Shown: positions 16,828 through 25,121 of the stretch, one piece after another
Position numbering within the stretch: position 1 is the first letter of the stretch
How the letters are laid out: every line of letters begins with the position of its first letter
Position numbers and translations under genes: made by a program
Notes under the pieces: generated by a model
The model's input: only the letters and a program-made list of their open reading frames with translations
What the model was told of the DNA's origin: nothing
Database searches by the model: none
Assembly: GCF_001514265.1 (NCBI RefSeq)
Contig: NZ_KQ948988.1
Location: forward strand, 565,395 to 629,394
Direction of reading: 5' to 3'
From: Streptomyces resistomycificus
GTDB taxonomy: Bacteria > Actinomycetota > Actinomycetes > Streptomycetales > Streptomycetaceae
Length of the DNA stretch: 64,000 nt

Positions 16828-17470
16828 TGCGAGTCACCCCAGCCACCGTCTTCTGGCCGACCTCGACCGCCACCTCCACGCCGTCGGGCAGGTAGATGTC
16901 GACCCGCGAGCCGAAGCGGATCAGGCCGATCCGCTCACCCTGCTCGACCTTCGTGCCCTGCGGGATGTAGGGGACGATGCGACGGGCCACCGCGCCGGCG
17001 ATCTGGATCATCTCGATGTCACCGAGCTCGGTGTCGAAGTGCCAGACGACGCGCTCGTTGTTCTCGCTCTCCTTGTTGAACGCCGGAACGAACCCACCCG
17101 GGATGTGCTCGACCGACGTCACCGTGCCGGAGAGAGGCGCGCGGTTGACGTGGACGTTGAGCGGGCTCATGAAGATCGCGACGCGGGTGCGGCCGTCCTT
17201 CCACGGCATGATGCTCTGCACCACGCCGTCGGCGGGCGAGATGACCCGGCCCTGGGCGATCTCGCGCTCGGGGTCGCGGAAGAACCACAGCATGCCCGCC
17301 GCGAGCGCGGTGGCGGGCACGGCGACGGCCTTGGCCGCGCCGGAACGGCGGGCACGGGCCAGGCTGAGGGCTGCGGTGGCGACGGTCGGGAGAAGCCACG
17401 GCGATGCTCCGCGCGCGAGGCGTACGCCTGCCAGGCTGTCGCGAGGTGCAGAGGTTTGGCTGTGGGGCAT
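16814..17470 (-). CDS. psd: Phosphatidylserine decarboxylase (short, PSD-A type)
   Basis: A 218-residue proenzyme that decarboxylates phosphatidylserine to phosphatidylethanolamine. The self-cleavage motif GSR lies in 'IRFGSRVDIYLPDG', the serine becoming the pyruvoyl cofactor of the small subunit. 'WFFRDPER', 'ISPADGVV' and 'FMSPLNVHVNRAP' are also typical. The short length and the GSR rather than LGST cleavage site place it in the archaeal/actinobacterial type. One or two hydrophobic stretches near residues 25-60 can hold it at the membrane. The ATG has GAAGG upstream. Confidence 0.93.
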   Translation of the reverse strand: MPHSQTSAPRDSLAGVRLARGASPWLLPTVATAALSLARARRSGAAKAVAVPATALAAGMLWFFRDPEREIAQGRVISPADGVVQSIMPWKDGRTRVAIFMSPLNVHVNRAPLSGTVTSVEHIPGGFVPAFNKESENNERVVWHFDTELGDIEMIQIAGAVARRIVPYIPQGTKVEQGERIGLIRFGSRVDIYLPDGVEVAVEVGQKTVAGVTRIDRD

Positions 17471-17595
17471 GGATGACCTTCGTAGCGGATGATGCCGCGC
17501 TGCGGGAGGGGGACGGCGGCTTTACCGGATCGTACCGGTCGCGGGCCACAACTGGGCAAGCCAGGAAGCCGAGTCGGCGGCTGAACCCTGTTGAC

Positions 17596-17628
17596 GGGGT
17601 GTGATCTTCTTCTCGAAGAAAACACCCC
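17596..17628 (-). terminator. Hairpin downstream of the EMC-pathway operon
   Basis: Outer arms GGGGTGT (17596-17602) and ACACCCC (17622-17628) enclose an inner stem TTCTTC/GAAGAA (17607-17612 / 17615-17620) with a 2-nt loop. It starts 13 nt past the last stop of the operon, read on the minus strand, as expected of its terminator. Confidence 0.7.
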
Positions 17629-17640
17629 CAACCCGGACAT

Positions 17641-18855
17641 CTAGCCCTGGAACCGATACTCCTCGAGCAGCCTGCGACCGATGATCATTTTCTGGATCTC
17701 GGCGGTACCTTCACCGATCAGCAGCATCGGTGCCTCGCGGTAGAGGCGCTCGATCTCGTACTCCTTGGAGAAGCCGTAGCCGCCGTGGATCCGGAATGCG
17801 TCCTCCACGACCTCCTTGCAGTACTCGGAGGCGAGGTACTTCGCCATCCCTGCTTCAAGGTCGTTACGTTCCCCGGAGTCCTTTTTGCGAGCCGCGTTCA
17901 CCATCATCGCATGGGCCGCCTCGACCTTGGTAGCCATCTCGGCGAGTTTGAACTGGATCGCCTGGTGCTGGGCGATCGGCTTGCCGAACGTGTGGCGCTG
18001 CTGGGCGTACGAGACACCCAGTTCGAACGCACGCTGAGCGACGCCGCAGCCACGCGCGGCCACGTTGACGCGGCCCACTTCGACGCCGTCCATCATTTGG
18101 TAAAAACCTCGGCCGGTGACGCCGCCGAGCACCCGATCGGCGGGAAGCCGCAGGCCATCCATGATCAGCTCGGTGGTGTCGACGCCCTTGTAGCCCATCT
18201 TGTCGATCTTCCCGGGGATCGTGAGGCCCGGACGGACCTCTCCGAAGCCGGGCTCCTTCTCGATCAGGAAGGTGGTCATCGACTTGTGGGGTTTGGCGGC
18301 CGCCTCTTCGGGGGAGTGTCCTTCGTCACTTCGGACGAGAACGGCGACCAGACTTGACGTTCCGCCGTTCGTCAGCCACATCTTCTGGCCGTTGAGGACG
18401 TACTCGTCGCCGTCCCTGACCGCCTTCGAGGTGATCGCCGAGACGTCCGAACCGAGGCCCGGCTCCGACATCGAGAACGCGCCGCGGATGTCGCCGGCCG
18501 CCATGCGCGGCAGGAAGTGGTCCCGCTGTTCCTGCGTGCCGTGCTGCTTGAGCATGTACGCCACGATGAAGTGGGTGTTGATGATGCCGGACACCGACAT
18601 CCAGCCGCGGGCGATCTCCTCCACGCACAGCGCGTACGTCAGGAGCGACTCGCCCAGACCGCCGTACTCCTCGGGGATCATCAGACCGAACAGGCCCAAC
18701 TCCTTGAGGCCGTCGACGATCTGCTGCGGGTACTCGTCGCGGTGCTCCAGCTTGGTCGCGACCGGGATGATCTCCTTGTCCACGAAGTCGCGGACGGTGG
18801 AGAGGATCTCCTGCTGGATGTCGGTGAGCCCGTGGGTCTGGGCGAGTCGCGCCAT
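17641..18855 (-). CDS. mcd: Acyl-CoA dehydrogenase, probably (2S)-methylsuccinyl-CoA dehydrogenase
   Basis: A 404-residue FAD enzyme of the acyl-CoA dehydrogenase fold: N-terminal helices, then the middle-strand motif 'GAFSMSEPGLGSDVSAI', and a C-terminal helical domain with 'RIHGGYGFSKEYEIERLYR' and 'GEGTAEIQ'. Within an operon of ethylmalonyl-CoA pathway genes, the expected reaction is oxidation of methylsuccinyl-CoA to mesaconyl-CoA. The sequence alone would fit other short-chain substrates, so the assignment rests on context. ATG 18855 has a strong AGGAGAAG site and starts 2 nt after the mch stop. It is the last gene of the operon. Confidence 0.88.
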   Translation of the reverse strand: MARLAQTHGLTDIQQEILSTVRDFVDKEIIPVATKLEHRDEYPQQIVDGLKELGLFGLMIPEEYGGLGESLLTYALCVEEIARGWMSVSGIINTHFIVAYMLKQHGTQEQRDHFLPRMAAGDIRGAFSMSEPGLGSDVSAITSKAVRDGDEYVLNGQKMWLTNGGTSSLVAVLVRSDEGHSPEEAAAKPHKSMTTFLIEKEPGFGEVRPGLTIPGKIDKMGYKGVDTTELIMDGLRLPADRVLGGVTGRGFYQMMDGVEVGRVNVAARGCGVAQRAFELGVSYAQQRHTFGKPIAQHQAIQFKLAEMATKVEAAHAMMVNAARKKDSGERNDLEAGMAKYLASEYCKEVVEDAFRIHGGYGFSKEYEIERLYREAPMLLIGEGTAEIQKMIIGRRLLEEYRFQG

Positions 18856-18857
18856 GG

Positions 18858-19370
18858 CTACTTCTCCTGCTGCTCGAGCTCGGGGCGGCCGGGCTGCTCG
18901 CCGCCGCGCTCCTTGATGTACGTCTCGGTCGGCACCATCACCTTGCGGCGGAACACGCAGACCAGCGTGCCGTCCTGCTTGTAGCCCTTGGTCTCGACGT
19001 GGACGATGCCGCGGTCGTTCTTCGACTTGGACGGCCACTTGTCGAGCACGGTCGTCTCGCCGTAGATCGTGTCGCCGTGGAAGGTCGGCGCCACGTGCCT
19101 CAGCGACTCGATCTCCAGGTTGGCGATCGCCTTGCCGGAGACGTCCGGCACGGACATGCCCAGCAGCAGCGAGTAGACGTAGTTCCCGACCACGACGTTC
19201 TTGCCGAAGTCGGTGGTCTTCTCGGCGTAGTTGCTGTCCATGTGGAGCGGGTGGTGGTTCATGGTGAGGAGGCAGAAGAGGTGGTCGTCGTACTCCGTGA
19301 CCGTCTTCCCGGGCCAGTGCTTGTAGACCGCCCCGACCTCGAACTCCTCGTAGGTGCGTCCGAACTGCAT
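18858..19370 (-). CDS. mch: MaoC-fold hydratase, probably mesaconyl-CoA hydratase
   Basis: A 170-residue hotdog-fold protein. 'TMNHHPLHMDSNYAEKT' contains the Asp/His pair region of MaoC hydratases (D-x4-H type), and 'GNYVYSLLLGMSV' follows. In the EMC pathway a MaoC hydratase turns mesaconyl-CoA into beta-methylmalyl-CoA; its place between mcl and mcd strongly suggests this role. The family-typical double-hotdog form is longer, so this single-domain version probably dimerises. A 5-nt gap separates it from mcl. Confidence 0.87.
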   Translation of the reverse strand: MQFGRTYEEFEVGAVYKHWPGKTVTEYDDHLFCLLTMNHHPLHMDSNYAEKTTDFGKNVVVGNYVYSLLLGMSVPDVSGKAIANLEIESLRHVAPTFHGDTIYGETTVLDKWPSKSKNDRGIVHVETKGYKQDGTLVCVFRRKVMVPTETYIKERGGEQPGRPELEQQEK

Positions 19371-19375
19371 AGCCG

Positions 19376-20335
19376 TCACGCCTCCGGGATCTCGAACTTG
19401 CTGGTGCGCTGCATGCCGGCGGCGCGTCCCTTGCCGGAGACGACCAGCGCCATCTTGCGGCTGGCCTCGTCGATCATCTCGTCGCCGAGCATCGCCGAGC
19501 CCTTCTTGCCGCCCGCCTCGGAGGTGTAGTAGTCGTACGCGTCCAGGATCAGCTCGGCGTGGTCGTAGTCGTCCTGCGAGGGCGAGAAGATCTCGTTGGA
19601 CGCCTCGACCTGGCCCGGGTGCAGCACCCACTTGCCGTCGAAACCGAGGGCGGCGGCGCGCTGGGCGACCTCGCGGTAGCCCTCGACGTTGCGGATCTGC
19701 AGGTAGGGGCCGTCGATCGCCTGGAGGTTGTTGGCGCGGGCGGCCATCAGGATCTTCATCAGGATGTAGTGGTAGGCGTCCGCCGGGTAGCCGGGCGGCT
19801 GCTCGCCCACGACCAGCGACTTCATGTTGATCGAGGCCATGAAGTCGGCCGGGCCGAAGATGATGGTCTCCACACGCGGGGAGGCCTGCGCGATCTCGTT
19901 GACGTTGTTGAGGCCCTGCGCGTTCTCGATCTGCGCCTCGATGCCGATCCGGCCGACCTCGAAGCCCATGGTCTTCTCGATCTGCGTCAGCAGCAGGTCG
20001 AGGGCGACGACCTGCTGGGCGTCCTGCACCTTCGGCAGCATGATGCAGTCGAGGTTGGGGCCCGCGCCCTCGACGACGGTCACGACGTCGCGGTACGTCC
20101 ACTCGGTCGTCCAGTCGTTGACGCGCACGACCCTCGTCTTGCCGGTCCAGTCACCCTCGTTGAGGAACTTGACGATGGTGTGCCTCGCCTCGGGCTTGGC
20201 GAGCGGCGCGCACGCGTCCTCCAGGTCGAGGAAGACCTGGTCCGCCGGGAGGCCCTGCGCCTTCTCCAGGAAGCGGGGGTTGCTTCCCGGGACCGCGAGA
20301 CACGAGCGGCGGGGACGCAGACGGTTGACGGTCAT
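19376..20335 (-). CDS. mcl: HpcH/HpaI aldolase family CoA-ester lyase, probably malyl-CoA/beta-methylmalyl-CoA lyase
   Basis: A 319-residue TIM-barrel lyase of the CitE/malyl-CoA lyase group. 'VFLDLEDACAPLAKPEAR' carries metal- and substrate-binding acidic residues, 'VVRVNDWTTEWTYRD' the conserved arginine region, and 'IEAQIENAQGLNNVNEIA' the later glutamate. In this operon it should cleave beta-methylmalyl-CoA into glyoxylate and propionyl-CoA, and may also handle malyl-CoA. The ATG overlaps the ecm stop by 4 nt. Confidence 0.88.
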   Translation of the reverse strand: MTVNRLRPRRSCLAVPGSNPRFLEKAQGLPADQVFLDLEDACAPLAKPEARHTIVKFLNEGDWTGKTRVVRVNDWTTEWTYRDVVTVVEGAGPNLDCIMLPKVQDAQQVVALDLLLTQIEKTMGFEVGRIGIEAQIENAQGLNNVNEIAQASPRVETIIFGPADFMASINMKSLVVGEQPPGYPADAYHYILMKILMAARANNLQAIDGPYLQIRNVEGYREVAQRAAALGFDGKWVLHPGQVEASNEIFSPSQDDYDHAELILDAYDYYTSEAGGKKGSAMLGDEMIDEASRKMALVVSGKGRAAGMQRTSKFEIPEA

Positions 20336-22359
20336 GCGGGGACCTCCAGGGGGTCGAGCTTGTTCGCTTTCCGGATCTCGTCGACTATGCGGCCGATGAT
20401 GCCGGTGATGTCGAAGTCCTTCGGGGTGAAGACCGCGGCCACTCCGGCGGCCCGCAGTTGTTCGGCGTCACCATTCGGGATGATGCCACCGGCGATCACC
20501 GGGATGTCTGTGGCACCCGCCACACGCAGCCGTTCGAGCACGTCCGGCACCAGCTGGGCGTGCGAGCCGGAGAGGATGGACAGGCCGACCGCGTGCACGT
20601 CCTCGGCGAGGGCCGCGTCCACGATCTGCTCGGGGGTGAGCCGGATGCCCTGGTAGACCACCTCGAACCCGGCGTCGCGGGCCCGCACGGCGATCTGCTC
20701 GGCGCCGTTGGAGTGCCCGTCAAGGCCGGGCTTGCCGACCAGGAAGCGCAGCTTGCCGACACCGAGGTCCCCGGCGGTGAGGTCGACCTTGCGGCGGACC
20801 TCGCTCATGGCCGAGCCCTCCTCGGCGGCGACCGCCACCGGAGCCGACGAGACCCCGGTCGGCGCCCGGAACTCACCGAACACCTCGCGCAGGGCGCCGG
20901 CCCACTCGCCGGTCGTGACCCCGGCGCGGGCGCACTCCAGGGTGGCCTCCATGAGGTTGGCGGTGCCCTTGGCGGCCTCCTTCAGCCTCTCCAGCGCCTT
21001 GCAGGGGCGCGGGTGGTTGAAGGGCGGCTGGTAGCGGGTGTCGCGCCAGTTCTGGAGGGACGCGATGACGCGGGCCTCGACAGCGGGATCGACCGTCTGG
21101 ATCGCCGTGTCGAGATCGGCGGTCAGAGGGTTGGTCTCGGTCGTCTCGAAGATGTTGACGCCGACGATCTTCTCCTGCCCGGACTCGATCCGGGCCCGTC
21201 GCTCGGCGTGCGAGGCGACGAGCTGCGACTTGAGGTAGCCCGACTCGACGGCGGCCATCGCGCCGCCCATCTTCTGGATCCGCTCCATCTCCGCGAGTGA
21301 CTCCTCGACCAGCGTCGCCACCTTCGCCTCGATCACCTTCGAGCCCTCGAAGATGTCCTCGTACTCCAGCAGGTCGCTCTCGTGGGCGAGCACCTGCTGG
21401 ATGCGCAGCGACCACTGCTGGTCCCAGGGGCGGGGCAGACCTAGCGCCTCGTTCCAGGCGGGCAGCTGCACGGCACGCGCGCGTGCGTCCTTGGAGAGGG
21501 TCACGGCCAGCATCTCGAGGACGATCCGCTGGACGTTGTTTTCCGGCTGCGCCTCGGTCAGCCCGAGGGAGTTGACCTGGACGCCGTAGCGGAAGCGGCG
21601 CTGCTTGGCGTCCTCGATGCCGTAGCGCTCGCGGGTGACCTGGTCCCAGATGCGGCCGAACGCCCGCATCTTGCACATCTCCTCGACGAAGCGCACACCC
21701 GCGTTCACGAAGAAGGAGATACGCGCGACCACGTCACCGAACTTCTCCTGCGGCACCTGCCCGGAGTCCCGGACCGCGTCCAGCACGGCGATCGCCGTCG
21801 ACATCGCGTACGCGATCTCCTGGACCGGAGTGGCGCCCGCCTCCTGCAGGTGGTAGCTGCAGATGTTGATCGGGTTCCACTTCGGGATGTGGGAGACCGT
21901 GTACGCGATCATGTCGGTCGTCAGACGCAGCGAGGGCACCGGCGGGAACACGTGCGTGCCCCGCGACAGGTACTCCTTGACGATGTCGTTCTGGGTCGTG
22001 CCCTGGAGCTTGGTGATGTCCGCACCCTGCTCCTCCGCGACGACCTGGTAGAGCGCCAGCAGCCACATGGCGGTGGCGTTGATGGTCATCGAGGTGTTCA
22101 TCTGCTCCAGGGGGATGTCCTGGAACAGCCTGCGCATGTCACCGAGGTGCGCGATCGGCACGCCGACCCGGCCCACCTCGCCGCGGGCGAGGATGTGGTC
22201 GGAGTCGTAGCCGGTCTGCGTCGGCAGGTCGAACGCGACCGACAGACCCGTCTGGCCCTTGGCGAGGTTGCGCCGGTACAGCTCGTTGGACGCCTCGGCC
22301 GTGGAGTGACCGGCGTACGTGCGCATCAGCCACGGCCGGTCCTTCTGACGCTCAGTCAT
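20332..22359 (-). CDS. ecm: Ethylmalonyl-CoA mutase (MeaA type), B12-dependent
   Basis: A 675-residue coenzyme-B12 mutase. The N-terminal ~520 residues form the substrate barrel ('SVAFDLPTQTGYDSDH', 'MNTSMTINATAMWLLALYQ'). The C-terminal domain from about residue 545 carries the cobalamin motif D-x-H-x-x-G as 'GLDGHSNG' and later 'AGGIIPNGDA'. Both parts lie on one chain, unlike the two-subunit actinobacterial methylmalonyl-CoA mutase. By family and context it converts ethylmalonyl-CoA to methylsuccinyl-CoA. ATG 22359 follows the ccr stop after 8 nt. Confidence 0.93.
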   Translation of the reverse strand: MTERQKDRPWLMRTYAGHSTAEASNELYRRNLAKGQTGLSVAFDLPTQTGYDSDHILARGEVGRVGVPIAHLGDMRRLFQDIPLEQMNTSMTINATAMWLLALYQVVAEEQGADITKLQGTTQNDIVKEYLSRGTHVFPPVPSLRLTTDMIAYTVSHIPKWNPINICSYHLQEAGATPVQEIAYAMSTAIAVLDAVRDSGQVPQEKFGDVVARISFFVNAGVRFVEEMCKMRAFGRIWDQVTRERYGIEDAKQRRFRYGVQVNSLGLTEAQPENNVQRIVLEMLAVTLSKDARARAVQLPAWNEALGLPRPWDQQWSLRIQQVLAHESDLLEYEDIFEGSKVIEAKVATLVEESLAEMERIQKMGGAMAAVESGYLKSQLVASHAERRARIESGQEKIVGVNIFETTETNPLTADLDTAIQTVDPAVEARVIASLQNWRDTRYQPPFNHPRPCKALERLKEAAKGTANLMEATLECARAGVTTGEWAGALREVFGEFRAPTGVSSAPVAVAAEEGSAMSEVRRKVDLTAGDLGVGKLRFLVGKPGLDGHSNGAEQIAVRARDAGFEVVYQGIRLTPEQIVDAALAEDVHAVGLSILSGSHAQLVPDVLERLRVAGATDIPVIAGGIIPNGDAEQLRAAGVAAVFTPKDFDITGIIGRIVDEIRKANKLDPLEVPA

Positions 22360-22367
22360 CTGTGACC

Positions 22368-23711
22368 TCAGATGTTCCGGAAGCGGTTGATGGCGTCGAC
22401 GTGCTTCGCGCGCTTCTCCTCGTCGCGCACGCCCAGGCCCTCCTCCGGCGCCATGCACAGCACGCCGACCTTGCCCTGGTGGAGGTTGCGGTGCACGTCG
22501 TAGGCGGCCTGCCCGGTGTCCTCCAGGGAGTAGACCTTGGAGAGCGTCGGGTGGATCTTGCCCTTCGCGATCAGCCGGTTGGCCTCCCAGGCCTCGCGGT
22601 AGTTGGCGAAGTGCGAGCCGATGATCCGCTTCAGGGACATCCACAGGTACCGGTTGTCGTACTCGTGCATGTAGCCCGAGGTGGAGGCGCAGGTGGTGAT
22701 GGTGCCGCCCTTGCGGGTGACGTAGACGCTCGCGCCGAAGGTCTCGCGGCCGGGGTGCTCGAAGACGATGTCGATGTCCTCGCCGCCGGTGAGTTCGCGG
22801 ATGCGCTTGCCGAAGCGCTTCCACTCCTTCGGGTCCTGGGTGTGCTCGTCCTTCCAGAACTTGTAGTCCTCGGCGGTGCGGTCGATGATCGCCTCGGCGC
22901 CCATCGCGCGGCAGATCTCCGCCTTCTGCGGGGAGGAGACGACACAGATCGGGTTGGCGCCGCCGGCCAGCGCGAACTGCGTGGCGTAGGAGCCCAGTCC
23001 ACCGCTGGCACCCCAGATCAGGACGTTGTCGCCCTGCTTCATGCCGGCGCCGTTGCGGGAGACCAGCTGACGGTAGGCGGTCGAGTTGACCAGACCGGGG
23101 GAGGCGGCCTCCTCCCAGCTGAGGTGGTCCGGCTTGGGCATCAGCTGGTTGGACTTGACGAGCGCGATCTCGGCGAGGCCGCCGAAGTTGGTCTCGAAGC
23201 CCCAGATGCGCTGCTCGGGGTCGAGCATCGTGTCGTTGTGGCCGTCCGACGACTCCAGTTCGACGGACAGACAGTGCGCGACGACCTCGTCACCTGGCCG
23301 CCAGGCGTTGACGCCCGGCCCGGTGCGCAGGACGACGCCTGCGAGGTCGGAGCCGATGATGTGGTACGGCAGGTCGTGGCGCTTGGTGAGCTCCGAGACC
23401 TTGCCGTAGCGCTCCAGGAACCCGAAGGTCGACAGCGGCTCGAAGATCGAGGTCCACACGGAGTTGTAGTTGACCGAGGAGGCCATCACGGCCACCAGGG
23501 CCTCGCCCGGGCCCAGTTCGGGCAGCGGCACGTCATCCAGGTGCAGGGACTTGCGCGGGTCCTTCTCGCGGGTCTGCATGCCCGCGAACATCTCCGTCTC
23601 GTCATTGTGGACGGTGATGGCGCGGTACGACTCGGGGAGCGGCATGGCGGCGAAGTCGGCCGGCGTCGAGTCCGGCGACTGGATCGCGTCCAGGATGTCC
23701 TTCACGGTCAC
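22368..23711 (-). CDS. ccr: Crotonyl-CoA carboxylase/reductase
   Basis: A 447-residue MDR-superfamily enzyme reductively carboxylating crotonyl-CoA to ethylmalonyl-CoA with NADPH and CO2. It is the signature enzyme of the EMC pathway and a source of ethylmalonyl extender units for polyketides. Seen are 'IIGSDLAGVVLRTGPGV', the nucleotide-binding 'VLIWGASGGLGSYATQFA', and the CCR-specific 'FEHPGRETFGASVYV' and 'HEYDNRYLWMSLKRIIGSH' regions. It starts with GTG and is the first gene of the five-gene operon, with a 416-bp upstream region containing palindromes. Confidence 0.95.
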   Translation of the reverse strand: MTVKDILDAIQSPDSTPADFAAMPLPESYRAITVHNDETEMFAGMQTREKDPRKSLHLDDVPLPELGPGEALVAVMASSVNYNSVWTSIFEPLSTFGFLERYGKVSELTKRHDLPYHIIGSDLAGVVLRTGPGVNAWRPGDEVVAHCLSVELESSDGHNDTMLDPEQRIWGFETNFGGLAEIALVKSNQLMPKPDHLSWEEAASPGLVNSTAYRQLVSRNGAGMKQGDNVLIWGASGGLGSYATQFALAGGANPICVVSSPQKAEICRAMGAEAIIDRTAEDYKFWKDEHTQDPKEWKRFGKRIRELTGGEDIDIVFEHPGRETFGASVYVTRKGGTITTCASTSGYMHEYDNRYLWMSLKRIIGSHFANYREAWEANRLIAKGKIHPTLSKVYSLEDTGQAAYDVHRNLHQGKVGVLCMAPEEGLGVRDEEKRAKHVDAINRFRNI

Positions 23712-23947
23712 GGTGTTGCCTCCGGCGAATGGCGTCTTGAGGGGAGACGCTGAGGGTTACGTCGGTGCTGCTGAGGGTGGGTTGGGAAGTGCCGTCGGTT
23801 CGGCGGGTGGTGCTGATCGGCAGCGCTTTGTGTGGCGCGGGAGGTTGCCTGTGACGCAGGCGTCCGGGCGGGCGAGCCGTTGGCTTGCTGGGACAGCCGA
23901 CGTACGAAAGGTCTCTGCACGCCGGCCGCCCGGACCTCTTCAACGTA

Positions 23948-23962
23948 TGACACCGCGTGTCA
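23948..23962. promoter_or_regulatory. Candidate operator palindrome upstream of ccr
   Basis: TGACACCGCGTGTCA is a perfect 6-bp inverted repeat around CGC, 237 nt upstream of the ccr start. Its symmetry suits a dimeric regulator such as the TetR-family protein encoded immediately upstream. In Methylobacterium a TetR-type regulator, CcrR, is known to bind a palindrome before ccr; the parallel here is inference. Confidence 0.45.
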
Positions 23963-23970
23963 CCTCGCAA

Positions 23971-23983
23971 GGCACTGAGTGCC
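23971..23983. promoter_or_regulatory. Second palindrome upstream of ccr
   Basis: GGCACTGAGTGCC is a perfect 6-bp inverted repeat with one central base, 8 bp beyond the TGACAC palindrome. It could be a second operator or a promoter-proximal site for another regulator. Confidence 0.35.
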
Positions 23984-24081
23984 AGAACTTCCTCTCAACT
24001 GAAATCTTTACGTAACAAATGAGCGATGATCGATCGAACGGGGTCTGGAAGGTGCCTGAAAAGGTGCCCTGACATGCCAAA

Positions 24082-24105
24082 ACGGCCACCCCGAGGGGTG
24101 GCCGT
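24082..24105 (-). terminator. Hairpin after the TetR gene
   Basis: Arms ACGGCCACCCC (24082-24092) and GGGGTGGCCGT (24095-24105) form an 11-bp stem with a 2-nt nominal loop. It lies 23 nt past the stop of the TetR gene on the minus strand and separates that transcript from the ccr promoter region. Confidence 0.75.
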
Positions 24106-24127
24106 CATCACAGGGGGCGAAGGGTGC

Positions 24128-24937
24128 TCAGCGGTCCCTGAGCGCCTCCTCGATGGTCCGCATGACCTGGTCGAGCGGGGCGTCCGTGCGGGCGACCGTC
24201 ACCAGCACCTCGCCGTGGGTGGAGACCGTCGCCGCGGCCCGCTTCGGGGCCGTGGTGCGCCCGGCGCCGATGCCCGAGCCGAACGTCTTCCGCACGATCG
24301 CGAAGGCGTGGTCGAGCTGGGCCTCCACGTCGCCCTGAGCGCCGGCCCTGAGCCAGCGACGCAGGACGTGGTTGTGGGCGGTGACCACGGCGGACGCGGC
24401 GACCTCGGCCAGCAGCGGGTCGTCGTTGGCGTCGTCGTCGTGCGCGTGCTCGTCGAAGTGGCCCAGCAGATAGCGGGTGAAGAGCCGCTCGTAGCGGGCC
24501 ACGGAGGCGATCTCCGCCTCGCGCAGCGTGGGTACCTCACGCGTCAGCTTGTAGCGGGCGACCGAGATCTCCGGCCGGGCCGCGTACATCCGCATGACTT
24601 CCTTGATGCCGCGGCACACCGTGTCGAGCGGGTGCTCGTGCGCAGGAGCCGCGTTGAGGACCGCCTCCGCCCGGATCAACGTGTCGTCGTGGTCGGGGAA
24701 GATCGCCTCTTCCTTGGAGCGGAAGTGGCGGAAGAAGGTGCGGCGCGCGACCCCGGCCGCGGCCGCGATCTCGTCGACCGTGGTCGCCTCGTACCCCTTG
24801 GTCGCGAACAGCTCCATCGCCGCCGCCGCCAGCTCCCGGCGCATCTTGAGACGCTGCGCGGCGGCGCGAGAGCCCGCGGCGCTCTCCGGCGCGTCGGGCG
24901 AAGCTGGTGTACGTGAGGACTTGGCGGGCTGGGACAT
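24128..24937 (-). CDS. TetR-family transcriptional regulator, candidate EMC-pathway regulator
   Basis: A 269-residue regulator with an N-terminal TetR helix-turn-helix at about residues 30-75: 'AAAMELFATKGYEATTVDEIAAAAGVARRTFFRHF' in outline. The remainder is an all-helical ligand domain containing an acidic insert (EHAHDDDANDD). It sits between the EMC operon and a 3-hydroxyacyl-CoA dehydrogenase gene, both on the same strand, and may sense an acyl-CoA. ATG 24937 was taken; ATG 24955 is an in-frame alternative and neither has a strong ribosome site. Confidence 0.85.
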   Translation of the reverse strand: MSQPAKSSRTPASPDAPESAAGSRAAAQRLKMRRELAAAAMELFATKGYEATTVDEIAAAAGVARRTFFRHFRSKEEAIFPDHDDTLIRAEAVLNAAPAHEHPLDTVCRGIKEVMRMYAARPEISVARYKLTREVPTLREAEIASVARYERLFTRYLLGHFDEHAHDDDANDDPLLAEVAASAVVTAHNHVLRRWLRAGAQGDVEAQLDHAFAIVRKTFGSGIGAGRTTAPKRAAATVSTHGEVLVTVARTDAPLDQVMRTIEEALRDR

Positions 24938-25121
24938 GCCCTGAACGTACTGCATGTGCGCAGCTCGATGCGCATGTCCCCGGGTCCCTGCGCCCTCCGC
25001 GGGCGGGGGAGCGGCGGGCCGGGCGGCCGGGGCCGGGCCGGGCGCGGCCAGGGCCGCGAACCCGCCCGGCTCGAGCAGCCCGCCCCAGTCCGCCTCCCCC
25101 GCGAACCGGTCGCCGGGACGC

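Larger units (their letters stand above)
23712..24127. other. 416-bp promoter region upstream of ccr
   Basis: No gene is supported between the ccr start and the TetR stop. The stretch is less GC-rich than its neighbours, especially at 23960-24060. It holds two adjacent palindromes (23948-23962 and 23971-23983) and a terminator hairpin (24082-24105) that closes the TetR gene. The EMC operon promoter must lie here unless it reads in from upstream. Confidence 0.6.
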
